A stretch of DNA of 64,000 nucleotides from NCBI GenBank assembly GCA_965209105.1, contig CBDBQB010000006.1, positions 1 through 64,000 of the forward strand, given 5' to 3'. Positions 9,222 to 17,159 of the stretch are shown in pieces. The first letter of the stretch is position 1, and the number at the start of each line of letters is the position of its first letter. The position numbers were made by a program, and so were the translations under genes. The notes below the pieces were generated by a model. The model was not told the DNA's origin, did not search any database, and was given only the letters and a program-made list of their open reading frames with translations. Source of the DNA: JAAELZ01 sp965209105. Its GTDB lineage: Bacteria; Pseudomonadota; Gammaproteobacteria; Arenicellales; Poriferihabitantaceae.

Positions 9222-11072
9222 ATGAACCTCAAAACCCCCGCCGCCTTAATGGTTGGCATCGCGACTTCATTGTCGCCCATCAATACCTCATTTGCCGCCA
9301 ACAGCGAGGATTCCGACAAGTTTACCATTGTCATAACGGGTACGCGTACCGCGCAAACTGTGGATCAAAGTTTGGCGCCAGTCACAATTATTGATCGCGC
9401 GCAAATTGATTCACATCCCGCCTCGAGTCTCGAAGAGCTGCTCCGATCGACACCGGGGTTAAATGTTATTCGCAATGGCGGGCCGGGCGGCACGGCATCA
9501 GTATTTATGCGTGGAACCGAGTCTGACCATACGCTATTTTTGATTGACGGTGTTCGTATTGGTTCAGCGACTTCTGGCGCAGCAGCCTTGCAAGATTTTC
9601 CGCTCAGTCAGATAGAGCGAATTGAAATAGTGAGAGGGCCTCGCTCCAGCTTGTATGGATCAGAAGCAATCGGAGGCGTTATCCAGCTTTTCTTGAAAAA
9701 GCCCAGCAATGACAGACAATCAAATTTCTCTGTTTCGTCGGGAAGTCATTCAAGTCATGGTCTCAATGCGGGGCTATCGGGGCGAACCAAACAGGCTTGG
9801 TATATGGCTAATTTTTCTAGTTTTAAGACCGATGGGTTTGACGCTTGCCGCGCTGAGGCTGCCACAGAATTTGGTGGCTGTTTTGCCGATCAGCCGGATG
9901 CAGACGGTTATCAAAATAGAGCCTTATCGTTGGCGGTTGGCGGCGCCTTGGGTGAGCGTGTAGAGGGTTCCCTTAGTGTATTTCGCGTAGCGTCTGAATT
10001 AGATTATGATGGCAGTTTTTCTAATCAACGCAAATCGCGCAATCAAATCGTCAGCGCCAAGCTTGATATTGACGCGAGCGAACGCTGGGGAATGATGATA
10101 AATGCTGCCCAAAGTCAGGACCATTCAGACGAATTTAATCAAGGCGTTTTCTCCAGCCGATTCGATACTGATCGAGATCAATTGGGATGGCAGAATAATA
10201 TATTGTTGAACAGCAACGGCCTCTTAACGTTCGGGCTTGATCATTATACTGACAAGGTCAGCGGCACCACCGACTATACCATTGCCAGCCGTGATAACAC
10301 GGGTCTCTACGCGCAATATCTAGGTGAAGTGGCACGCCATGATGTTCAACTTTCGCTGCGCCATGATGACAACGAGCAATTCAGCGGGAAGAGCACGGGT
10401 GGCCTCAGCGTCGGCCGTGATTTTGCCAATGGCTTGCGCCTCACGACAGCATTCGGGACGGCATTTAATGCGCCGAGCTTTAATGATTTGTATTACCCAG
10501 GCTTTGGTAATGCAGATTTATCGGCTGAAACCTCACGTAGCCTTGATATCGGCTTGAGTGGGCGAAGTGAGAAAGCAAATTTTTCGGTGAATGTGTTTGA
10601 AACCAATATTGAGAACCTGATCGCCTATGACGCGGCAGCAATGAAGCCTTTAAATATTGGTAAGGCGCGTATCGCTGGCCTTGAAGCATCGGTGGGTATC
10701 GAGCTGGTGGGTTGGTTGCTTAACACCAGCCTCAGCATACAATCGCCAAAAAATACGGGTAGTGGCGCGAATAAGGGCAACTATCTTGCGCGGCGCCCTG
10801 AGCACAGCGTGAATCTAGGATTGTCACGCAAGTGGAATCAACTGAGCGCGCAAATCGACATTCACTCGCAAGGACATAGTTTTGATGATGTGGCAAATAC
10901 CAAGCGACTTGCGGGGTATACGCTGGTTGATTTAAATTTGGCTTATCAAATTAACGCGCATTGGGCATTTGATTTGGCGATTAACAACTTGTTTGATAAA
11001 CAGTACGAAACTGCTGAGTACTTCAATCAAGACGGATTGAATGGCTTACTTAAAGTGCGCTATCTTCCTTAG
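9222..11072 (+). CDS. btuB: TonB-dependent vitamin B12 receptor
   Basis: This is a BtuB-type outer-membrane beta-barrel (616 aa from the ATG at 9222) that imports cobalamin with TonB energy. There is a signal peptide (MNLKTPAALMVGIATSL, cleavage near SFAA), then a TonB-box-like segment (DKFTIVITGTR), a plug domain with FMRGTESDHTLFLIDGVRIG and IERIEIVRGPRSSLYGSEAIGG, then the barrel. A GTG at 9198 would add eight residues ahead of the signal peptide and is less likely. The riboswitch directly upstream supports B12 as ligand. The stop codon is the first three bases of the palindromic element that follows, and the protein ends VRYLP rather than in the usual terminal aromatic residue. Confidence 0.93.
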   Translation: MNLKTPAALMVGIATSLSPINTSFAANSEDSDKFTIVITGTRTAQTVDQSLAPVTIIDRAQIDSHPASSLEELLRSTPGLNVIRNGGPGGTASVFMRGTESDHTLFLIDGVRIGSATSGAAALQDFPLSQIERIEIVRGPRSSLYGSEAIGGVIQLFLKKPSNDRQSNFSVSSGSHSSHGLNAGLSGRTKQAWYMANFSSFKTDGFDACRAEAATEFGGCFADQPDADGYQNRALSLAVGGALGERVEGSLSVFRVASELDYDGSFSNQRKSRNQIVSAKLDIDASERWGMMINAAQSQDHSDEFNQGVFSSRFDTDRDQLGWQNNILLNSNGLLTFGLDHYTDKVSGTTDYTIASRDNTGLYAQYLGEVARHDVQLSLRHDDNEQFSGKSTGGLSVGRDFANGLRLTTAFGTAFNAPSFNDLYYPGFGNADLSAETSRSLDIGLSGRSEKANFSVNVFETNIENLIAYDAAAMKPLNIGKARIAGLEASVGIELVGWLLNTSLSIQSPKNTGSGANKGNYLARRPEHSVNLGLSRKWNQLSAQIDIHSQGHSFDDVANTKRLAGYTLVDLNLAYQINAHWAFDLAINNLFDKQYETAEYFNQDGLNGLLKVRYLP

Positions 11073-11337
11073 TACACTGACCAGACCAAATTGATAGATT
11101 CAGTGAGCTTGTCCGCGTTCATGTCAAGGCGCGTCTTGCAGCGAATGGTCGCTCCCTTTGCAAAAGACGCAACGCAGTTCATGGACGCGGACAAGCTCAC
11201 CCAAAGGGCGCTACCATGGCGTCCCGCAGCTGCGTTGCAGTACTTATTAAGGGAACAACCATTAATTGCGCACTGCGTCTTGCTGCGAAACGCCATGGTA
11301 ACGCTGAATTCATCAATTTGGTCTGGTCAGTGTACTA
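11070..11337. repeat. 268-bp palindromic element (MITE-like, two-armed cruciform)
   Basis: The ends are 34-bp inverted repeats, 11070-11103 and 11304-11337, matching at 32 of 34 positions; the outer end reads TAGTACACTGACCAGACC. Inside are two further hairpins. Arm 1 pairs 11103-11123 with 11180-11200 (20 of 21, first 15 perfect), with an inner GCGTCTT/AAGACGC pair. Arm 2 pairs 11208-11222 with 11290-11304 (14 of 15). As single-stranded nucleic acid the whole would fold as an outer stem with two side arms. It contains no plausible gene. It sits exactly between btuB and btuF. I see no clear target duplication and no second copy in the window. Confidence 0.9.
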
Positions 11338-11369
11338 GGCAAATCATCGCTTGAACTTGGGATAGCTGA

Positions 11370-12296
11370 GTGTTAATTCGCTACTATAATCCAGCGCCTT
11401 CGCGCTTCGTGCGAGGGCTTTCATTTTGCTTACTGTTTGCAGTTTCAAGCGGGTGTTACGCAGAGTTGCGGGTCATCGACGATCTGGGGCGCGAGATTTT
11501 TGTGGCAGCACCGGTAGAGCGCATTGTGAGTCTGGCGCCGGCGAATACAGAAAATTTATTTACCGCAGGAGCAGGCGATCGGATAGTCGGTGCGGTGGAG
11601 CACAGCGATTATCCGCAACTGGCCTTATCGATCCCGAGAATTGGTAGCGCCCAACAACTTAACACTGAAGCTATACTGAGTCTTAAACCGGATTTGGTGG
11701 TGGCTTGGGCGTCTGGGAATCCGCGGCGGCAGGTACAGCGTTTGATTGATCTGGGTTTAACGGTATATTACTCTGAGCCATTGAATATTGAAGGGGTGAT
11801 CAGCACCGTTTCGCGTCTAAGCGAATTGACAGGACAAGCGGTTGGTGTTTCCCGCGTCCTGAGCCAAATGCGCGAAACATACACCACGCTAAAGCGAACG
11901 TATCAAGTTAAATCCCCCGTAAAAGTGTTCTACCAAGTGTGGGACAAACCGTTGATCACCTTAAATGGAACGCATTCTATCTCTGATGCTTTAGGCGTAT
12001 GTGGCGGGGTGAACGTGTTTGCCAATGCGTCGACTATCGCACCCAAAGTAAGTATTGAGCGGGTGATTGCAGAAAACCCCGCCTTAATCTTGTTGGCGGG
12101 GCATAACCCTGAACAATCGTTAGCTTGGCGACAAGGCTGGCATAAATGGCCTTCGATTCAGGCGGTTAAAACGAATCAGGTTCATCATATCGATGCAAGT
12201 CTGGTCAATCGACCCACCCGGCGGTTTCTAGACGGCACGCGTCAAATCTGCGAGCGTATCGATCAGGTGCGAAGCTTAGCGATAAAGTCGCTTTGA
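11370..12296 (+). CDS. btuF: Periplasmic cobalamin-binding protein (BtuF-like)
   Basis: The 308-aa protein is a class III substrate-binding protein for the B12 ABC importer. A signal sequence spans residues 14-31 (ending GCYAE), and the lobe start RVIDDLGREIFVAAPVERIVSLAPANTENLF is typical of BtuF. The central helix and second lobe (GVCGGVNVFANAS, RPTRRFLDGTRQICERI) follow. The Cys before the predicted cleavage site could make it a lipoprotein. It lies in the same direction as btuB but is separated from it by the palindromic element, and ends 3 nt before the convergent cobO. The matching permease and ATPase are the divergent pair at 6941-8781. Confidence 0.88.
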   Translation: MLIRYYNPAPSRFVRGLSFCLLFAVSSGCYAELRVIDDLGREIFVAAPVERIVSLAPANTENLFTAGAGDRIVGAVEHSDYPQLALSIPRIGSAQQLNTEAILSLKPDLVVAWASGNPRRQVQRLIDLGLTVYYSEPLNIEGVISTVSRLSELTGQAVGVSRVLSQMRETYTTLKRTYQVKSPVKVFYQVWDKPLITLNGTHSISDALGVCGGVNVFANASTIAPKVSIERVIAENPALILLAGHNPEQSLAWRQGWHKWPSIQAVKTNQVHHIDASLVNRPTRRFLDGTRQICERIDQVRSLAIKSL

Positions 12297-12299
12297 GTG

Positions 12300-12905
12300 C
12301 TATAAATCAATGCCTTTTTGCGCACGTATCCCATCTCTATACGCGTGTTTAACATCGCTAATTTCGCTGATTGTGTCCGCGGCGTCTAGCAGAGATCGAT
12401 GGGCAGCGCGTCCGGTGATGACGACGTGTTGCATCGAGGGTCGTGCAGCGATATCTTGTAGTATATCGTCGACCTTTAACCAGCCATAGCTAATCGGGTA
12501 GGTCAATTCATCTAAAACCACAAGATCTAGATGCTCATCAGCCAGCAATTTGCGCGCGACTGACCAACCCCGTTCAGCAGTTTTGATGTCCTTTTTAAGG
12601 TCTTGCGTGTCCCAAGTGAAACCTTCCCCTAGGACGTGCCAGATAACGTTCTTGTGTGCGCTAAAAAATGCTTCTTCTCCGGTATCTGATCTTCCTTTGA
12701 TGAACTGTGCAACGCCCACGCGCATTCCATGGCCTAGGGCTCGTGCCAGCATGCCAAATGCGGAGCTTGATTTTCCTTTGCCATTTCCCGTGAGGACAAT
12801 CAACAGGCCTTTGTCCTTATCCGCGCGCTTGATCGATGCATCGACGACTGTTTTTTTGCGCTGCATGCGATTTTTATGACGTGACTGAGGGGTGCTATCG
12901 ATCAT
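12300..12905 (-). CDS. cobO: Cob(I)yrinic acid a,c-diamide adenosyltransferase
   Basis: CobO/BtuR (201 aa) transfers adenosyl from ATP to cob(I)alamin or cobinamide to make the coenzyme form. The ATP-binding P-loop is GNGKGKSSSAFG (about residues 41-52), followed by RALGHGMRVGVAQFIKG and DLVVLDELTYPISYGWL, all family signatures; the C-terminal HAYRDGIRAQKGIDL is also typical. The gene ends 3 nt from btuF on the opposite strand. With no other cobalamin synthesis gene in view, it fits a salvage route in which imported B12 is converted to adenosylcobalamin, the ligand sensed by the riboswitch. Confidence 0.94.
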   Translation of the reverse strand: MIDSTPQSRHKNRMQRKKTVVDASIKRADKDKGLLIVLTGNGKGKSSSAFGMLARALGHGMRVGVAQFIKGRSDTGEEAFFSAHKNVIWHVLGEGFTWDTQDLKKDIKTAERGWSVARKLLADEHLDLVVLDELTYPISYGWLKVDDILQDIAARPSMQHVVITGRAAHRSLLDAADTISEISDVKHAYRDGIRAQKGIDL

Positions 12906-12973
12906 GCTGAATCGCCTTTATGGTTGCTTGAGAGGGTATCACTAATCGAGCGGGATGGTCGTAAACGGGCGGG

Positions 12974-14578
12974 TTATTTGTCACCGCTTATATTGAGCAG
13001 GGTGTCGCCTTTATGATCGTCGCTCAAAAGATTAGGATAGTCCCGAGTATAGTGCAATCCGCGGCTTTCTTTGCGCAGCATGGCGCTGCGAACAATTAAT
13101 TCCGCGACCATCACTAGATTTCGCAGTTCGATCAAATCGTCATTGACTCTAAAATTACTGTAGTACTCTTTTATTTCGCCTTGCAGTAGATTGATTCGAT
13201 GCATGGCGCGTTCCAAGCGTTTATTGGTGCGAACTATGCCCACATAGTCCCACATGAAACGTCGTAATTCATCCCAGTTGTGTGACACCACGATTTGTTC
13301 ATCAGGGTCGGTCACTTGGCTTTCATCCCAAAAGGGCAATACGGTATGACTGATTTCAATCGACTCACGATTTTTCACCAAATCTCGATAAGCAGCGTCC
13401 GCAAATACCACGCATTCTAATAGGGAATTGCTCGCCAAGCGGTTGGCACCATGCAAACCTGTGAAGGTACATTCGCCAACGGCGTATAGTTGTGCTAAAT
13501 CGGTTCTAGCATTTAAGTCTGTTTGAATGCCTCCGCAGGTAAAATGCGCAGCTGGGACAACGGGTAAGGGTTCCCGGGTCATGTCCAAGCCAAACTTTAG
13601 GCATCGCTTGTAAATATTGGGAAAATGCCGCTTGATGAACGCCGCAGAGCGGTGACTGATATCTAAATAGACGCATTCATCACCATGCTTCTTGATTTCA
13701 TAGTCAATTGCGCGCGCGACAATATCGCGGGGTGCCAGCTCGCCGCGCGGATCGTGATTTTGCATAAACGGCTCGCCGTTGGCGAGCAATAATTTCCCGC
13801 CTTCACCGCGCACAGCTTCAGTGATTAAGAATGACTTTGCGTGGGGGTGGTACAAGCAAGTCGGATGAAACTGATTAAATTCTAAGTTTCCAATACTGCA
13901 GCCTGCTCGCCAGGCCATTGCAATCCCGTCACCTGTCGAGGTGTCCGGGTTTGAGGTAAATAAGTACACCTTGCTACACCCACCCGACGCAAGTACCACA
14001 CGCCCTGCGCTGAATGTTGTTACCCGGCCGGTTTCAGTATTCAGCGCATAAAGTCCCAAGCAGCGATTAGTGCCCGGCAATTTCAGTTTGCGTGAGGTGA
14101 TGAGATCAATCGCTAGGTGTGACTCGTAAACCGTTATATTACGGTGCTTTGAGCACTGTGCCGAGAGCGTAGAGTGGACGGCGTTGCCGGTTGCGTCGGC
14201 GGCGTGAATGACGCGTCTGTGGGAGTGTCCGCCTTCACGCGTCAGATGATACTCGTCATTTTCGCGTGTGAATTCAGTCCCTTGTGCAACCAACCATTCG
14301 ATGGCCTGAGGACCGTTTCTAACAACAAAATCGACTGTGTTGGGGTGACATAAGTCGCCGCCAGCGACCTGTGTGTCTTCGATGTGTGATTCAAAAGAAT
14401 CTTCTTTAGAAAGTACCGCGGCAATACCGCCCTGTGCCCAGCTCGTCGAGCCAGAATCGATAGACCGTTTTGCCAGTAAGCTGACTTTGAAGCCGTCCTC
14501 AGCGAGCTTAAGCGCTAGCGTTAAGCCGGCTAGGCCGGAACCAACAATTAAAATTGGGGTCTGTATAGGCGTGGTCAT
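12974..14578 (-). CDS. nadB: L-aspartate oxidase
   Basis: NadB oxidises L-aspartate to iminoaspartate with FAD, the first step of NAD synthesis. The protein has the dinucleotide fold ILIVGSGLAGLTLALKLAE, the STSWAQGGIAAV segment, NLEFNQFHPTCLYHP, RGEGGKLLLANGEPFM and the FTGLHGANRLASNSLLECVVFA stretch near the C-terminal helical domain, shared with SdhA-type flavoproteins. I prefer the ATG at 14578 (534 aa, MTTPIQTPI) over the upstream GTG at 14599. It is divergent from rpoE, the arrangement known in Pseudomonas. Confidence 0.95.
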   Translation of the reverse strand: MTTPIQTPILIVGSGLAGLTLALKLAEDGFKVSLLAKRSIDSGSTSWAQGGIAAVLSKEDSFESHIEDTQVAGGDLCHPNTVDFVVRNGPQAIEWLVAQGTEFTRENDEYHLTREGGHSHRRVIHAADATGNAVHSTLSAQCSKHRNITVYESHLAIDLITSRKLKLPGTNRCLGLYALNTETGRVTTFSAGRVVLASGGCSKVYLFTSNPDTSTGDGIAMAWRAGCSIGNLEFNQFHPTCLYHPHAKSFLITEAVRGEGGKLLLANGEPFMQNHDPRGELAPRDIVARAIDYEIKKHGDECVYLDISHRSAAFIKRHFPNIYKRCLKFGLDMTREPLPVVPAAHFTCGGIQTDLNARTDLAQLYAVGECTFTGLHGANRLASNSLLECVVFADAAYRDLVKNRESIEISHTVLPFWDESQVTDPDEQIVVSHNWDELRRFMWDYVGIVRTNKRLERAMHRINLLQGEIKEYYSNFRVNDDLIELRNLVMVAELIVRSAMLRKESRGLHYTRDYPNLLSDDHKGDTLLNISGDK

Positions 14579-14758
14579 CGATTGTCTTGCTGATCGCACT
14601 ATGCCGCTTCAGCCTTCACTCTAAAAATTTGATTCACTTGAGTTTTTTGACTATATTCACCAGCCAAATATTAAACTATTCGGGATGAATTTTCAGCTTA
14701 TTAGCGCTCACTTGTACCAAAATGTCGGTCTAGTGCTTATTTCTACGGTTTGTGAATA

Positions 14759-15340
14759 ATGTCAGAAGCTAATCTAGATTTAGCGATAGTTCGTCGCGTC
14801 CAACAGGGCGATAAACAAGCGTACAACTTATTAGTGACAAAATATCAGCACAAAATATTGGGGCTGATTTCGCGCTTTATTCGCGATCCAATGGAACGCG
14901 AAGATGTCGCACAAGATGCGTTTATTAAGGCTTACCGAGCCTTGCCAAATTTCAGGGGTGATAGTGCCTTTTATACTTGGCTCTATCGCATTGCGGTAAA
15001 CACAGCAAAGAATTATCTGATTTCGTCTTCACGACGCCCGCCATCGCAAGATGTAGATGCGCAGGACGAAGAATACACAAGCTCTGGGGGTGGCTTTGTC
15101 GAACTTCGTACCCCCGAAACGGCCATGATGAGCAATGAACTCATCGGAGTGATTCGTTCGACGATTGAAGCCTTGCCGGAAACATTAAGAGAAGCCATTG
15201 CTTACCGCGAGTTCGATGGCTTGAGTTATGAGGAAATATCCGAAGTAATGGATTGTCCTGTTGGTACCGTAAGGTCACGGATTTTTCGAGCGCGAGAGGC
15301 GCTAGAAGAAACCATTGGCGCATATTTATCGGGGAACTAA
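14759..15340 (+). CDS. rpoE: RNA polymerase sigma-E factor (RpoE/AlgU)
   Basis: This 193-aa ECF sigma factor directs transcription of envelope-stress genes. Region 2 is seen as GLISRFIRDPMEREDVAQDAF, with FYTWLYRIAVNTAKNYL for promoter melting; region 4 is seen as LPETLREAIAYREFDGLSYEEIS with the helix-turn-helix VGTVRSRIFRAREAL. Length and sequence match the RpoE/AlgU group. It starts the rpoE-rseA-rseB operon, with 56 nt to rseA. I could not find a convincing sigma-E autoregulated promoter in the 180 nt upstream. Confidence 0.96.
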   Translation: MSEANLDLAIVRRVQQGDKQAYNLLVTKYQHKILGLISRFIRDPMEREDVAQDAFIKAYRALPNFRGDSAFYTWLYRIAVNTAKNYLISSSRRPPSQDVDAQDEEYTSSGGGFVELRTPETAMMSNELIGVIRSTIEALPETLREAIAYREFDGLSYEEISEVMDCPVGTVRSRIFRAREALEETIGAYLSGN

Positions 15341-15396
15341 GTGAGTGTAGTATTGACTAAGCCATGATTGCCCATGAAAGGTGAAGCACAAAGTTT

Positions 15397-15972
15397 ATGA
15401 CTATGAATAAAGAAAGATTATCGCAGCTTATTGACGGCGAGTTGTCGTCATCAGAGCTTGAAACGGCACTGGATTCAGTTCTAGATAGTGCGGACTTACA
15501 AGTCTCGTGGCAAACCATGCATACCTTGCGGGCGGCAGTGGATGAGAAATGCATTTTAGCTTCAAATAAGCTGACAGACGGTGTCTGCCAAGCGCTCGAT
15601 GCCGAGACAAAAATTGTTGCGCCCAATAATATTATTAGTGATCCCCCTGCGCTGGCGAGGAATTCCTTAGGACGGGAGGCAACAGGCAAAGTTATCCCAC
15701 TAGACCGTCGTCATAAAACTAAATTGCTTACAGGCTTGGCCATGGCGGCGTCTGTCGCAGCATTGGCGATGTTGGTGATCGCTCCAAACGATCAGCGTGA
15801 ATTTTCAGTGGCTGATGCAACGCTTCAATCTAAGTTCGTACCACTGGAACCGCTGATGCAGTCAATGATAGTCCAGCACGGCGAATTTACGGGCGCAGCG
15901 GCCTTAAACGGCTTGTTGGCGTATGCAAAGGTGGTCAATGATGAGCCGACGGGCGTTTCTCAGTCAAGGTGA
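15397..15972 (+). CDS. rseA: Sigma-E anti-sigma factor RseA/MucA
   Basis: RseA (191 aa) is a single-pass inner-membrane protein that holds RpoE inactive until envelope stress triggers its cleavage. The cytoplasmic N-terminus has the family start ERLSQLIDGELSSSE, the transmembrane helix lies at about residues 109-129 (LLTGLAMAASVAALAMLVIA), and the periplasmic tail of about 60 residues follows. The position between rpoE and rseB, 3 nt from rseB, confirms identity. Sequence similarity outside the N-terminal motif is weak, as usual for this family. Confidence 0.92.
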   Translation: MTMNKERLSQLIDGELSSSELETALDSVLDSADLQVSWQTMHTLRAAVDEKCILASNKLTDGVCQALDAETKIVAPNNIISDPPALARNSLGREATGKVIPLDRRHKTKLLTGLAMAASVAALAMLVIAPNDQREFSVADATLQSKFVPLEPLMQSMIVQHGEFTGAAALNGLLAYAKVVNDEPTGVSQSR

Positions 15973-15975
15973 TGC

Positions 15976-17019
15976 GTGCTTAAGATAATGACCTCTCATT
16001 TGGCGCTCGTCCGCCCTAGCCCTGTATCGATTATATTTAAACTTAGTATCGCAATGGGTTTGTCCATTGCTGTGCTGTTATTAAATAAGCCCTTGTTTGC
16101 AGCCTCTATGTCCGACGATGGATTGATGCTGCTACAAAAAATGGGGCTTGCAGCCGATCAACTCGATTATGTTGGAGAGTTTGTGTCGGTCAAAAATGGC
16201 AGAATAGATTCCATGAAAGTCATTCACGCCAATACGGCGTCGGGACGCAGGCAAAAATTGATGTCGCTCAACGGCTCCTCGCGGGAAATTATTCAGCGAG
16301 ATGGCGAAGTCGCCTGTGTTTTGCCTGACCAAGGCGTCGGCGTTCGCGAGAAGCAACAGTACGATCGTCCTTTTTCCTTGGCGGTGTCCAATGATATCGA
16401 AGAAGTTAAGCGATATTATGATATTACTCACTTCGGGCAAGCGCGCGTTGCAAATCGTGACTGTGAGAACGTAAAGGTGGAGCCCAAAGATCAGTTTCGA
16501 TACGGTTACGTCCTATGTATCGACAGTGAAAATGGCTTGTTATTGAAATCAGAGCTAAAGAATGCAGCGGGCGAAGTGATCGAAAACTTTATGTTTGTGG
16601 CGATCGATTTTAGGCCGGTCAATAGCAATGAATTCGACTCAAATATTGTGCCCCAGTCTTTGGATTGGATGGATGACAAACAAGATGCGCACGGACATTC
16701 TGAAATGATGGCGGGCATGGTTAATTGGAAAATCGGTGAAAATGCCACGGGTTTTGAGCTTGAGCACTATATCCAGCGTAAATCTCCGCTCACGCAATCT
16801 GGCGTGACGCACATTGTGTTAGGCGATGGCCTTGCGAAAGTGTCTGTTTTTGTCGCGATGGTCGAGGAAAATGATACTGCGCAAAAACAAGCTGTAAAAT
16901 TGGCCATGGGTGGCCTCAATAGTTATAGCTTATTTGTTGAGGATTATAAGGTGACCGCAATCGGTGAAGTGCCCGAACAAACTGTTGCGATCATTGCAGG
17001 GCATACGCAGCTGGAATAA
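15976..17019 (+). CDS. rseB: Sigma-E regulatory protein RseB/MucB
   Basis: RseB (347 aa) is a periplasmic protein that binds the outer domain of RseA, protects it from cleavage and senses mislocalised lipids or lipopolysaccharide. It has a signal sequence at about residues 18-43 (ending LFAAS), a LolA-like N-terminal domain (LQKMGLAADQLDYVGEFV) and a smaller C-terminal domain (LSDGLAKVSVFVA-like, here LGDGLAKVSVFVAM). Translation begins at GTG 15976, 3 nt after rseA. A degP/mucD protease gene, common as the next gene, is not present; leuC follows. Confidence 0.93.
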   Translation: MLKIMTSHLALVRPSPVSIIFKLSIAMGLSIAVLLLNKPLFAASMSDDGLMLLQKMGLAADQLDYVGEFVSVKNGRIDSMKVIHANTASGRRQKLMSLNGSSREIIQRDGEVACVLPDQGVGVREKQQYDRPFSLAVSNDIEEVKRYYDITHFGQARVANRDCENVKVEPKDQFRYGYVLCIDSENGLLLKSELKNAAGEVIENFMFVAIDFRPVNSNEFDSNIVPQSLDWMDDKQDAHGHSEMMAGMVNWKIGENATGFELEHYIQRKSPLTQSGVTHIVLGDGLAKVSVFVAMVEENDTAQKQAVKLAMGGLNSYSLFVEDYKVTAIGEVPEQTVAIIAGHTQLE

Positions 17020-17159
17020 TTCTGCAGGAGACCGCAGGAGAGTTCTCAAAGATAGGCAAAAGTTTTCTTTACAGCATGAATTATCTTGAGGCACGGCATC
17101 AGGGTCGTGTGATATGCTATCCTTCGCGGCTTTTCCGCATTTTCGATTTTTAGGCGCGC

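Noticed and set aside
11069..11354. Frames of 75-87 codons on both strands in the palindrome
   Set aside because: They mirror each other because of the inverted repeat; no coding signal.
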